A DNA stretch of 11,840 nucleotides from Bacteroidales bacterium (GTDB lineage Bacteria; Bacteroidota; Bacteroidia; Bacteroidales; UBA932). The stretch lies in the NCBI GenBank assembly GCA_017535125.1, contig JAFXUS010000052.1:1-11840 (forward strand). Reading direction: 5' to 3'. Both the position numbers and the translations under genes were made by a program. Positions 1-6,480 of the stretch are shown here, piece by piece. The notes beneath the pieces were generated by a model. That model did not search any database. It was not told the DNA's origin and saw only the letters and a program-made list of their open reading frames with translations. Each line of letters begins with the position of its first letter. Position 1 is the first letter of the stretch.

Positions 1-165
1 GACAGCTATCCCGAGGAGCACACCACCATCACGGAGGAGTACTTCGTGACCCAGGAAGGCAGCTTCCAGTCGCCCGTCCCGGTCATCGAGTCCCTCTACG
101 CCCCGCACTACCGCGCGAACGACGACGGCAAACCTGCCTTCGTCGTCAAGGCGCAGGAGAAATAA
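1..165 (+). CDS. C-terminal end of a probable bacterial alpha-2-macroglobulin-like protein (5' end outside window)
   Basis: Frame 1 is open from the first base and stops at TAA 163-165, giving 54 residues. The piece is rich in Thr, Glu and aromatics and holds the string ESLYAPHYRAN near its end. From memory this resembles the last beta-sandwich domain of bacterial alpha-2-macroglobulins, large envelope proteins thought to trap proteases, where a similar 'LYAP' strand precedes the C-terminus. Only the last domain is visible, so neither a thioester nor a lipobox can be checked. No clear terminator follows within about 40 bases. The coding call is fairly safe from codon use; the family call is tentative and another beta-sandwich surface protein is possible. 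Confidence 0.6.
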   Translation, partial: DSYPEEHTTITEEYFVTQEGSFQSPVPVIESLYAPHYRANDDGKPAFVVKAQEK

Positions 166-237
166 GGTACGGTTCTCGGCCGCAGACAGGGGATTCGATA
201 GGGTCTGGCACCACCGCCTCCCATTACGGTAGTCGGC

Positions 238-296
238 GGCAGCCGCGAGACGCTGCGCGAGCTCGGTGGAACGGCTCGCTCGCGCCCGCGGCTGCC
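238..296. repeat. GC-rich bulged hairpin
   Basis: A perfect 10-bp outer stem (GGCAGCCGCG 238-247 with 287-296) encloses a perfect 8-bp inner stem (GCGCGAGC 255-262 with 278-285). The left side carries a 7-nt bulge (248-254), the right a single base (286), and the loop is 15 nt. This is more pairing than expected by chance even in GC-rich DNA. There is no following T-run, so it does not read as an ordinary intrinsic terminator. It sits inside the 200-449 element. Confidence 0.55.
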
Positions 297-312
297 CGGT
301 TCGGGGTGAGAA

Positions 313-400
313 TGCGGGAGACGTCCCAATTATCAGCAGACTACCTGCAAATACGGTCATTTTTGCAGGAGACGTCCCATCTTCTGGACCTTCTCCTGCA
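313..400 (-). repeat. Two 37-nt direct repeat units with conserved ends and variable 16-nt cores
   Basis: Read on the minus strand, each unit is TGCAGG, then 16 variable bases, then GGGACGTCTCC, then YGCA. Unit one spans 400-364 and unit two 349-313, a 51-bp period with a 14-bp spacer. The fixed positions agree except one (TGCA against CGCA); the two 16-base cores are unrelated, yet their length is identical. The ends are complementary (TGCAGG with CCTGCA), so each unit can fold. A competing hairpin joins 344-351 with 362-369 (CCTGCAAA/TTTGCAGG). I do not recognise a named family. Confidence 0.55.
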
Positions 401-516
401 TTATGTTGCTTGTTGGGACGGGCAGCGCCCGGCGGTGGTGCCAGGTCCTGCCCGCCCCGCGCCGTCCAAATGGAATGTCAGTACCGAAATTGGTGCATTT
501 CGCCACATTCTCGGGG

Positions 517-545
517 GTAAGAATTGTTAAAAATTCGATTCTTAC
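517..545. other. AT-rich hairpin, possible operator or terminator
   Basis: GTAAGAAT at 517-524 is perfectly complementary to 538-545, with a 13-nt AT-rich loop. A second small stem (CGAAAT 485-490 with ATTTCG 497-502) lies just upstream. The hairpin is where base composition changes from GC-rich to AT-rich DNA ahead of the antitoxin gene. No function can be assigned; it could mark the border of inserted DNA. Confidence 0.3.
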
Positions 546-602
546 AGACTCGTGTTGCATTATTGATTAGTTTCGTCGGCGCACAGATTGCTGTGCTTTT
601 CT

Positions 603-632
603 AATAATTCGCATTATTGCGAATAATTCGCA
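603..632. promoter_or_regulatory. Direct plus inverted AATAATTCGCA repeats, candidate operator
   Basis: AATAATTCGCA occurs at 603-613 and again at 622-632, 19 bp apart. Between them an inverted copy gives a 7-bp palindrome (ATTCGCA 607-613 with TGCGAAT 618-624). HigA-type antitoxins usually bind palindromes near their own promoter, so this is a candidate operator. It lies about 165 bp before the antitoxin start, and I could not place a good TAnnTTTG promoter between it and the gene, so the link is weak. Confidence 0.25.
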
Positions 633-797
633 AATATTAATTATCTTAGCACGGACGAACCGTGTTTGAAAAGTCGTTGAAGGATCTATTCTTGACAGGA
701 TCAACTGATGACAATTAGTACCGGCAGCTATTCCGGAGTTCGCCAGACGAAGGCGGAATAATAGTAAACGCACTGTTAACTGATATATCCAAGCATT

Positions 798-1163
798 ATG
801 AGTAATAAAACACTTGTTCCTTTTGTTGCTACGCATCCAGGAGAGGTCTTGCTGGACGAGTTGAAGGCACGGGGTATGTCGCAGAAAAAGCTGTCCAAGT
901 TGTCGGGAATTACGGCCTCGGTTATCAACGAGACGATAAAGGAGAAGCGTTCCATGTCTTTGAATATGGCGGTTGCGCTGGAAAAAGCACTGGGAATTCC
1001 GGCGGATTATTGGATGAATCTGCAGACGCAGTTCAATCTTGATTCCGCGAATATTGCAGAACGGGACACTCAACGGGAAACCATTTCCGTAACCATTCCG
1101 GTCCGAGACAAAAACTTGCTCATAGAACTGGCCCACAAGTTCGGCTGGGCCTGTATGCTCTAG
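798..1163 (+). CDS. higA: HigA-family antitoxin / XRE-type DNA-binding protein (orphan)
   Basis: This 121-residue protein has the HigA layout. The motif ATHPGEVLLDEL is at residues 11-22, a helix-turn-helix follows at about 28-55 (MSQKKLSKLSGITASVINE), and the hallmark GIPADYWMNLQ is at 66-76. Family members bind and neutralise a RelE/HigB-type mRNA-cleaving toxin and repress their own operon. The C-terminal 40 residues form an extension whose role is not visible. HigB toxins normally lie directly upstream, but I find no toxin reading frame in 535-797 and none downstream before the terminator. The protein is either an orphan regulator or the remnant of a lost pair. The gene is AT-richer than its neighbours, which hints at transfer. 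Confidence 0.85.
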   Translation: MSNKTLVPFVATHPGEVLLDELKARGMSQKKLSKLSGITASVINETIKEKRSMSLNMAVALEKALGIPADYWMNLQTQFNLDSANIAERDTQRETISVTIPVRDKNLLIELAHKFGWACML

Positions 1164-1192
1164 TAATTGACAGCCGATTCCCTATCATAGAG

Positions 1193-1219
1193 AACGGGAG
1201 GCCTTTGGGGCCTCCCGTT
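1193..1219. terminator. Hairpin terminator shared by convergent genes
   Basis: AACGGGAGGCC (1193-1203) pairs perfectly with GGCCTCCCGTT (1209-1219) over 11 bp around a 5-nt loop. On the plus strand a moderately T-rich tract (gttatata) follows, 30 bases past the antitoxin stop. It also lies 29 bases past the stop of the minus-strand gene at 1248, so it could end transcription from both sides. Confidence 0.8.
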
Positions 1220-1247
1220 GTTATATAACTTTCAAATATACAGACTG

Positions 1248-1754
1248 TTAAAAGCGCATCGCCAGGCCAATGCCGTTGTTCTGAAGGCCAAAGTTCATTT
1301 CGGGCGCATGAACGGCGAAACCGTGTCTGGAATTATAGTCGGCGATGACGGTGTTGATCTTTTTGAGGCCAACCACCAGCAGCGGCACTCCTGCAAGGAC
1401 GACACCTCCGCAGATGGCGTACATGGTTCCGTAGCCGGCATTATGATAAATTGCGTACGAAGAAATCAGGTATCCCAATGCAGCGCCGCAACCGGCACCT
1501 ATCAGTATCTCGCCGACGGTGGACAACGCATCGCCGCTTTTATACATGGCCTGCGACTCCGGTGTGAGATAGAGATAAGTGGATTTCTTGTCGATGTTCA
1601 TGCCATTGATGGACAACCTTCCCGTCCAGGCATCCAGCGTCATGATGCCTTCCGGAAGTTTGTTGTTGGCGTTCTGCTCCGACGTAATGTCCTGACCGAA
1701 TAATGCCGATGCGGCTGTCAGAAAAAGGAGAATTGAAATAACTAACCGTTCCAT
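1248..1754 (-). CDS. Unrecognised exported membrane-associated protein (hypothetical)
   Basis: The protein has 168 residues. It begins with a signal peptide (residues 1-20, hydrophobic core VISILLFLTAASALF, likely cleaved near G20/Q21). The motif LYLTPESQAMYKSGDAL at 62-78 is followed by two Gly/Ala-rich hydrophobic stretches (about 80-100 and 107-130). Next come a basic turn (GLKKINTVIADYN) and a short tail ending GIGLAMRF that could be a beta strand. The pattern 'Y-x-SG near the first membrane stretch, then AGVPLLVVG' recalls small uncharacterised Bacteroidetes envelope proteins, but I cannot name a family or function. It follows truA on the same strand after 51 bp and appears to have its own promoter. 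Confidence 0.7.
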   Translation of the reverse strand: MERLVISILLFLTAASALFGQDITSEQNANNKLPEGIMTLDAWTGRLSINGMNIDKKSTYLYLTPESQAMYKSGDALSTVGEILIGAGCGAALGYLISSYAIYHNAGYGTMYAICGGVVLAGVPLLVVGLKKINTVIADYNSRHGFAVHAPEMNFGLQNNGIGLAMRF

Positions 1755-1771
1755 AAGGTAATAAATTTAGA

Positions 1772-1802
1772 CGAAGATACGCATTTTTCCCGGCATCGGA
1801 AA
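1772..1802 (-). promoter_or_regulatory. Candidate Bacteroidetes-type promoter for the 1248-1754 gene
   Basis: On the minus strand TTTC (1802-1799) is followed after 19 bases by TATCTTCG (1779-1772). The Bacteroidetes consensus is TTTG-N19/21-TAnnTTTG, so each box has one mismatch. Transcription would begin around 1764, leaving a leader of about ten bases before the ATG at 1754. Confidence 0.45.
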
Positions 1803-1805
1803 CAG

Positions 1806-2648
1806 CTAGTAACTGACGTCGCTTAGGAAAAGAGCGTGGCCGGGGACGGATTCGCCGGCTTGGGAGCGGGCGGGGGTGCTTGGAGATTCCGGGTCAAGCC
1901 CGGAATGACTACTCTGGAGCCCCGAATGACTGCCTCCAACCTGATCGACAGGCAGAACCAAAGATTGGAAGTCGGCGACGGTGCGCTTGTCGCGGCCGAC
2001 TTCGAGGAGGGTGCCGACGACGGCGCGGACCATGTTGCGCAGGAACCTGTCGGCGGCGATGCGGAAGTACCAGTAGTCGTCGCCGCCTTCGCGGCCGGTC
2101 AATTGCAGGTGGGTCGGGGTGTAGCGATGCCATGCGGCTTCCGTGACCGTGCAGATGGAGGTCTTGGAGTCCGCGCCGGTCTTCTCGAAGCAGCGGAAAT
2201 CGTGCTGTCCGAGGAGCGCCTGCGCGGCTTCGTTCATCGCCGCGAAATCCACCCCCGGGAAGGTGTAGAGATAGGAAAAAGACTCCACGAACGGGTCCTT
2301 CACGCGGTGCAGGAAGTAGCTGTATTCGCGCCGGATAGCGTCAAAACGCGCATGGAATTCCGGGGCCGCCGGAGCGATCTCATGAATCACCACCGAACGG
2401 GGCAGAATGGCATTTAATTTGTAGCATAATTGACGCGTGTCAAGCTCCCCGGCTGCGTCAAAATGCGCGACGTAGCCGATTGCATTGACGCCCGTATCGG
2501 TCCGGCCTGCGCCGGTCACGGCCACGGGGGCATGCAAGAGGGTGGACAAGGCGCTTTCGAGTGCCTGCTGGACGCTCGGGGCATCGGGCTGGATCTGCCA
2601 ACCGCAGAAATCCGCACCGCTGTATGACAGCTTGACAGAATAGCGCAT
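1806..2648 (-). CDS. truA: tRNA pseudouridine(38-40) synthase TruA, with a repeat-derived C-terminal insertion
   Basis: TruA converts uridines 38-40 in the tRNA anticodon arm to pseudouridine. Starting at the ATG at 2648 the protein has 280 residues. It shows GWQIQPDAPSVQQALE (16-31), the catalytic-Asp motif GRTDTGV (D51), RREYSYFLHR (106-115), HDFRCFEKTG (149-158) and FLRNMVRAVVGTLLEVG (202-218). The family's C-terminal AGESVPGHALFLSDV is at 264-278. Between DFQSLVLPVDQ and RSQAGESV lie about 25 extra residues (about 236-260, with SHSGL twice) encoded by a palindromic repeat, making it longer than usual. An in-frame TTG at 2660 extends the frame, but it would lie in the apparent promoter, so the ATG is preferred. 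Confidence 0.95.
   Translation of the reverse strand: MRYSVKLSYSGADFCGWQIQPDAPSVQQALESALSTLLHAPVAVTGAGRTDTGVNAIGYVAHFDAAGELDTRQLCYKLNAILPRSVVIHEIAPAAPEFHARFDAIRREYSYFLHRVKDPFVESFSYLYTFPGVDFAAMNEAAQALLGQHDFRCFEKTGADSKTSICTVTEAAWHRYTPTHLQLTGREGGDDYWYFRIAADRFLRNMVRAVVGTLLEVGRDKRTVADFQSLVLPVDQVGGSHSGLQSSHSGLDPESPSTPARSQAGESVPGHALFLSDVSY
1886..1931. repeat. REP-like palindrome inside the truA coding region
   Basis: ATTCCGGG (1886-1893) pairs perfectly with CCCGGAAT (1899-1906) around a TCAAG loop. The half-site CCCGGAATGACT (1899-1910) is repeated as CCCCGAATGACT (1920-1931). On the minus strand it reads as the familiar dispersed repeat GTCATTCCGGGCTTGACCC, found in many bacterial genomes. It keeps the truA frame open and encodes the odd stretch with two SHSGL copies. 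Confidence 0.7.
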
Positions 2649-2657
2649 AACTGACTG

Positions 2658-2688
2658 CAAAATTAATGAATTATATGGAAAGTGTAAA
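2658..2688 (-). promoter_or_regulatory. Candidate promoter of truA in the divergent truA-moxR gap
   Basis: On the minus strand TAATTTTG (2665-2658) matches the Bacteroidetes -7 box TAnnTTTG exactly. TTTA (2688-2685) lies 19 bases upstream and is one base off the -33 box TTTG. Transcription would begin only a few bases before the ATG at 2648. The -33 box falls inside the moxR coding region. Confidence 0.5.
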
Positions 2689-3667
2689 CATCAAGGAGCT
2701 CAACGAGCGCATCCAGCAGGAAAGCGCTTTCGTCGATCTCCTTTCCCTGGAGATGGGCAAGGTCATCGTGGGCCAGAAGCACCTGGTGGAGAACCTGATG
2801 ATCGCGATGCTCGCCGACGGCCACATCCTCCTCGAGGGCGTGCCGGGTCTGGCCAAGACCCTCGCCATCAGCACCCTGTCGCAGGCCGTGAATGCCAAGT
2901 TCAGCCGCATCCAGTTCACCCCGGACCTGCTGCCTGCCGACGTGACGGGTACGCTCATCTATTCCCAGAAGAAAGAATCCTTCGAGGTGCACAAGGGCCC
3001 TGTCTTCGCCAACTTCGTGCTGGCGGACGAAATCAACCGCGCCCCGGCCAAGGTCCAGTCCGCCCTGCTCGAAGCCATGCAGGAGCGCCAGGTCACCCTC
3101 GGCGACCAGACTTACCCGCTGCCGAAGCCGTTCCTCGTGATGGCGACGCAGAACCCGATCGAGCAGGAAGGCACCTACCCCCTCCCGGAGGCCCAGGTGG
3201 ACCGTTTCATGCTGAAGGTCGTCGTCGGCTATCCCAAGAAGGACGAGGAGAAACTCATCATCCGCATGAACAACAGCGGCGAGTTCCCCAAGGCCAACGC
3301 CGTCGTGAATCCCGAGGACATCGTGCGGGCCCGTGAGGTCGTGCGCGAGGTGTACATGGACGAGAAAATCGAGCGCTACATCGTGGACATCGTTTACGCC
3401 ACCCGCACCCCGGAAGAGTACGGACTGAAGAACCTGAAGGACCTCATTTCCTTCGGCGGCTCCCCGCGTGCGAGCATCAGCCTGTCCATGGCGGCCAAGG
3501 CCTACGCCTTCATCAAGCGCCGCGGCTACGTCATCCCCGAGGACGTGCGTGCCGTGTGCCCGGAGGTGCTGCGCCACCGCATCGGCCTGACCTACGAGGC
3601 CGAAGCCGAAAACGTCACGCCTGAAGAGATCATCGAGCAGGTCATCAATGCCGTCATCGTCCCGTAA
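2666..3667 (+). CDS. moxR: MoxR-family AAA+ ATPase, first gene of the Bat operon
   Basis: This 333-residue cytosolic ATPase has all the expected motifs: Walker A GVPGLAKT (58-65), Walker B VLADEINRA (118-126), sensor 1 ATQNP (160-164), the arginine-finger region EAQVDRF (R180) and sensor 2 GSPRAS (R268). Length is normal for MoxR. Family members work with von Willebrand factor A (VWA) proteins and are thought to remodel or mature partner complexes by ATP hydrolysis; the client here is unknown. The ATG at 2666 gives MNYMESV; M4 at 2675 is an alternative. The gene is divergent from truA and overlaps the next gene by 20 bases. I see no clear promoter immediately upstream on the plus strand. Confidence 0.95.
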   Translation: MNYMESVNIKELNERIQQESAFVDLLSLEMGKVIVGQKHLVENLMIAMLADGHILLEGVPGLAKTLAISTLSQAVNAKFSRIQFTPDLLPADVTGTLIYSQKKESFEVHKGPVFANFVLADEINRAPAKVQSALLEAMQERQVTLGDQTYPLPKPFLVMATQNPIEQEGTYPLPEAQVDRFMLKVVVGYPKKDEEKLIIRMNNSGEFPKANAVVNPEDIVRAREVVREVYMDEKIERYIVDIVYATRTPEEYGLKNLKDLISFGGSPRASISLSMAAKAYAFIKRRGYVIPEDVRAVCPEVLRHRIGLTYEAEAENVTPEEIIEQVINAVIVP

Positions 3668-4550
3668 TACCAGCGCGACCGAGCTCCTGAAGAAAGTCAG
3701 GAAGATCGAGATCAAGACCAAGGCGCTCTCCCACCAGATCTTCGCCGGCGAGTACCATTCGGCCTTCAAGGGCCGCGGTATGGCCTTCAGCGAGGTGCGG
3801 GAGTACCAGTGGGGGGACGACGTGCGCTCGATGGACTGGAACGTGACGGCGCGCCTGCGCGCTCCGTACGTGAAAGTCTATGAGGAAGAGCGCGAGCTGA
3901 CGGTGGTGCTGCTCGTGGACGTGAGCCGCTCGGGCCTCTTCGGCACGGCGGCCGAAACAAAGCGCGAGCGCATCGCGGAAATCGCGGCCGTGCTCAGCTT
4001 CAGCGCCATCCTCAACAACGACAAGGTCGGCGCCCTCTTCTTCTCCGACCGCGTCGAGAAATTCATCCCGCCCGCAAAGGGCCGTTCGCACCTGCTGCAC
4101 ATCATCCGCGAGATGCTGGAACTGCAGCCCGTCTCCGACGGCACCGACATCGGCGCGGCGCTGAAGTTCCTGACGGGCGCCATCAAGAAGAAATGCACGG
4201 CCTTCCTGCTCAGCGACGTGCTGGACGCCGACGCGGACGGGAACCCCCGCTACGAGGAAGCGCTCAAGGTGGCGGTGAACCGCCACGACCTCAGCGTGAT
4301 CCAGGTGCACGATCCCCGGGAGCGGGCACTGCCCGCCGTGGGTCTCGTGCACATCAAGGACAGCGAGACCGGCGCCGGCGCCTGGATCGACACCGACAGC
4401 CGCAAGATGCGCACGGCGTATGAACGCTGGTTCGCCAGCCTGTCCGAACGGGAAGAGAGCCTGTTCAACAAATACCAGGTCGATCACGTGGACATCGCCA
4501 CGAACGACGACTATGTCAAGGGCCTGATGGCCCTGTTCAACAGAAGATGA
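3648..4550 (+). CDS. DUF58 protein with VWA-like fold, MoxR partner
   Basis: The protein has 300 residues with no signal peptide or membrane segment, so it is probably cytosolic. The DUF58 signature is GMAFSEVREYQWGDDVRSMDWN at 44-65 (the second W of the family's R-x-x-DW). A VWA-like domain follows with an apparently complete metal-ion site: DVSRS (D91, S93, S95), T166 in DGTDI and D190 in LLSD. Proteins of this type nearly always sit next to moxR and are taken to be its adaptor or substrate. The start overlaps the end of moxR by 20 bases, and the stop overlaps the next start as ATGA, both signs of translational coupling. Confidence 0.93.
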   Translation: MPSSSRNTSATELLKKVRKIEIKTKALSHQIFAGEYHSAFKGRGMAFSEVREYQWGDDVRSMDWNVTARLRAPYVKVYEEERELTVVLLVDVSRSGLFGTAAETKRERIAEIAAVLSFSAILNNDKVGALFFSDRVEKFIPPAKGRSHLLHIIREMLELQPVSDGTDIGAALKFLTGAIKKKCTAFLLSDVLDADADGNPRYEEALKVAVNRHDLSVIQVHDPRERALPAVGLVHIKDSETGAGAWIDTDSRKMRTAYERWFASLSEREESLFNKYQVDHVDIATNDDYVKGLMALFNRR

Positions 4551-5506
4551 AACTTTTGACGCTCATACTGGCGACGCTGCTGGACTTCGTCCCGGCGGGG
4601 CAGGCTTATCTGAAGCAGCTCCAGCCGCGGGACTCCATCCTCATCGCCGACCAGGTCGAATACGGCTTCCAGCTGGACAGCCTGGCGGAAGGAACCGCCA
4701 TCGCGCTGCCCGAGTTCACCAACGAGAGCAACGACACGCTCACGTTCGTGCGCGGCTGGCAGCTGGACACGACGGCGACCCTGCGCGTCCGCCAGCCCGG
4801 CGGCAAGGGCCGCACACAGCTCTTCAACATCCGCGGCAGCGTCGTACTGGCCCCCTTCGAGGAAGGCACCTACCACCTGCCGGCCATTCCCGTGCTTCGC
4901 GGCAAGGACACCCTCATCTTCGAGGGCCTCGACATGGAGGTGAAGACCATGCCCGTGGACACGGCAACCTTCCAGATCCACGACATCAAGGGACAGATAC
5001 GCTACCCGTTGACCTTCCAGGAGACCCTCCCCTGGATCGGCGGCGTCCTGCTGCTCGCCGCCCTCGTGGCGCTGCTCGTATGGTGGCTCCGCCGCCGGAG
5101 CTCCGCCGCCGCGGCGGAAGCGCACAAGGATCCCGCCTACATCGTGGCGCTGCGCGAACTGGACAAGTGGCGCGGCGACAAGTTCTGGGCGCCGGAGAAG
5201 CAGAAAGCCTACTATTCGGGCATCACCGATGCCCTCAAGACCTATATCGAAGACCGTTTCGGCGTGGACGCGCCGGAAATGACGACGGCCGAGCTCTTCG
5301 ACGCCCTGAAGGGCGCGGAGGACCTGCCGGCCGACCTGCGCGAGGAGCTGCGCGGCGTCTTCGAATGCGCCGACTTCGTCAAATTCGCGAAGCACGTCGC
5401 GTCCGACGAGGACAACGCCCGCGCCCTGCCGACGGCCGTGCGCTTCGTGACGTCCACCTACCAGACCGTGCTTGAGGAGGAGCAGAAGACCGGAGATGAA
5501 CTTTGA
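4547..5506 (+). CDS. Bat-operon membrane protein between DUF58 and BatA (periplasmic beta domain, one membrane segment, cytoplasmic helical domain)
   Basis: Length is 319 residues. An N-terminal hydrophobic stretch (1-20, ending PAGQA) looks like a signal peptide. Residues 22-135 are beta-rich with alternating hydrophobics (DQVEYGFQLDS, GTYHLPAIPVL), probably an Ig-like periplasmic domain. A single membrane segment lies at about 162-180, followed by RRR and a cytoplasmic helical domain (195-305) with AYYSGITDALKTYIEDRFGV and DFVKFAKHVASD. The same helical domain recurs in BatD/E of this operon (about 515-602). It matches the unnamed third or fourth gene usual in Bacteroidetes Bat loci. Its start overlaps DUF58 by four bases and its end overlaps batA by 11. 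The exact role is unknown; a scaffold or adaptor linking MoxR to membrane VWA proteins is my inference. Confidence 0.85.
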   Translation: MKLLTLILATLLDFVPAGQAYLKQLQPRDSILIADQVEYGFQLDSLAEGTAIALPEFTNESNDTLTFVRGWQLDTTATLRVRQPGGKGRTQLFNIRGSVVLAPFEEGTYHLPAIPVLRGKDTLIFEGLDMEVKTMPVDTATFQIHDIKGQIRYPLTFQETLPWIGGVLLLAALVALLVWWLRRRSSAAAAEAHKDPAYIVALRELDKWRGDKFWAPEKQKAYYSGITDALKTYIEDRFGVDAPEMTTAELFDALKGAEDLPADLREELRGVFECADFVKFAKHVASDEDNARALPTAVRFVTSTYQTVLEEEQKTGDEL

Positions 5507-6479
5507 GTATCCCGCCCTGCTCTGGCTGCTGATCGTGCCGCTGCTGCTCGTCGCGCTCTACGTTTACCGGGAGCTGGCGGGCCGCAGGCCCCATCTGCGC
5601 GTGTCCACGGCGGCGCCCTGGCTGCAGGGTGGCTATTCGCCGCTCGGCATCATCCGGCACCTGCCGATGGTGCTGCGCACTGCCGCGCTCTGCCTGATCA
5701 TCGTGGCGCTGGCGCGGCCCCGTTCGTCCACCGAGGTGGAAAAACGGGATACCGAGGGCATCGACATCGTGCTGGCGATGGACGTCTCCACGAGTATGCT
5801 GGCGCGCGACTTCACGCCGGACCGCCTCAGCGCGGCCAAGGACATCGCGATTGAATTCATCGCCCAGCGGCCCTCCGACCGCATGGGCATCGTGGTCTTC
5901 GCGGGCGAGAGCTACACGCAGTGCCCACTGACGACCGACCGCGCCACCCTTATCAACCTGATGAAAGAGGTGCAGACCGACCTGATCGAGGACGGCACCG
6001 CCATCGGCAACGGCCTCGCCACCGCCGTGGCGCGCATGATGGATTCCGACGCGCCGAGCCGCGTGGTCATCCTGCTGACGGACGGCGTCAACAACAGCGG
6101 CGAGGTGGCCCCGCAGACGGCCGCCGAGATCGCCAAGACCTACGGCGTACGCGTCTATACCATCGGCGTGGGCGCCAACGGCATGGCCCCGTATCCGGTC
6201 ATGACGCCCTGGGGCGTGGAGATGCAGAAGGTGCAGGTCGAGATCGACGAAGACCTGCTCAAGGGCATCGCCGAGACCACGGGCGGCCGCTATTTCCGCG
6301 CCACGGACAATACCAAGCTCGCGGAGATTTATTCGGAAATCAACAAGATGGAGAAGGCGCGCACCACGGTGGACAGCTTCCCCGTCTATAAAGAACTGTT
6401 CGGGCGCTACGGCGTGGCCGCGCTCATCTGCCTGCTGCTCGAACTGCTGGTCGTACTTTTATTGAGGAGGATGCCGTAG
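5496..6479 (+). CDS. batA: BatA, membrane-anchored VWA protein
   Basis: From the ATG at 5496 the protein has 327 residues. Membrane segments at about 5-25 and 56-73 precede a VWA domain (88-285). A further segment lies at 305-324, next to a basic C-terminus. The metal-ion site is complete: DVSTS (D96, S98, S100), T168 in DGTAI and D196 in TDG. Bat proteins were linked to aerotolerance in Bacteroides fragilis, though the molecular job is still unclear. A reading frame extends upstream to 5472 but starts MRRSRRPE, unlike the family; the ATG at 5496 places a membrane segment directly at the N-terminus, as usual. BatB follows after one base. Confidence 0.93.
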   Translation: MNFEYPALLWLLIVPLLLVALYVYRELAGRRPHLRVSTAAPWLQGGYSPLGIIRHLPMVLRTAALCLIIVALARPRSSTEVEKRDTEGIDIVLAMDVSTSMLARDFTPDRLSAAKDIAIEFIAQRPSDRMGIVVFAGESYTQCPLTTDRATLINLMKEVQTDLIEDGTAIGNGLATAVARMMDSDAPSRVVILLTDGVNNSGEVAPQTAAEIAKTYGVRVYTIGVGANGMAPYPVMTPWGVEMQKVQVEIDEDLLKGIAETTGGRYFRATDNTKLAEIYSEINKMEKARTTVDSFPVYKELFGRYGVAALICLLLELLVVLLLRRMP

Positions 6480-6480
6480 T

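Larger units (their letters stand above)
200..449. repeat. 250-bp compound palindromic element with terminal inverted repeats
   Basis: The segment is bounded by an inverted repeat: CTGGCACCACCGCC at 205-218 is the exact reverse complement of 431-444. Extending outward gives 17 of 19 matches (200-218 against 431-449). Inside lie a long GC-rich hairpin (238-296) and two 37-nt repeat units (313-400). A smaller stem, 419-425 with 448-454, overlaps the right end. No convincing protein is encoded. The layout suggests a MITE-like or composite REP element, or a structured RNA. No transposase is present and no target-site duplication is obvious. Confidence 0.5.

Noticed and set aside
313..400. CRISPR-like array
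   Set aside because: There are only two units, the fixed parts are split around a 16-base core, and no cas gene is present.
266..530. Short plus-strand frames in 266-530
   Set aside because: They run through the palindromic repeat element, have Pro/Arg/Gly-rich composition and no conserved start context.
567..1136. 189-residue minus-strand frame covering the higA region
   Set aside because: The plus-strand HigA match is specific. This frame is only open by chance and shows no family motif.
1218..1703. 161-residue plus-strand frame opposite the 1248-1754 gene
   Set aside because: It lacks a signal peptide or any motif; the minus-strand protein has a proper signal peptide and promoter.
2663..3769. 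368-residue minus-strand open frame opposite moxR
   Set aside because: Shadow of moxR; low-complexity D/H/V/G composition and no domain.
5472..5495. Upstream extension of batA to an ATG at 5472
   Set aside because: It would add MRRSRRPE before the membrane segment, unlike the family, and deepen the overlap with the preceding gene.
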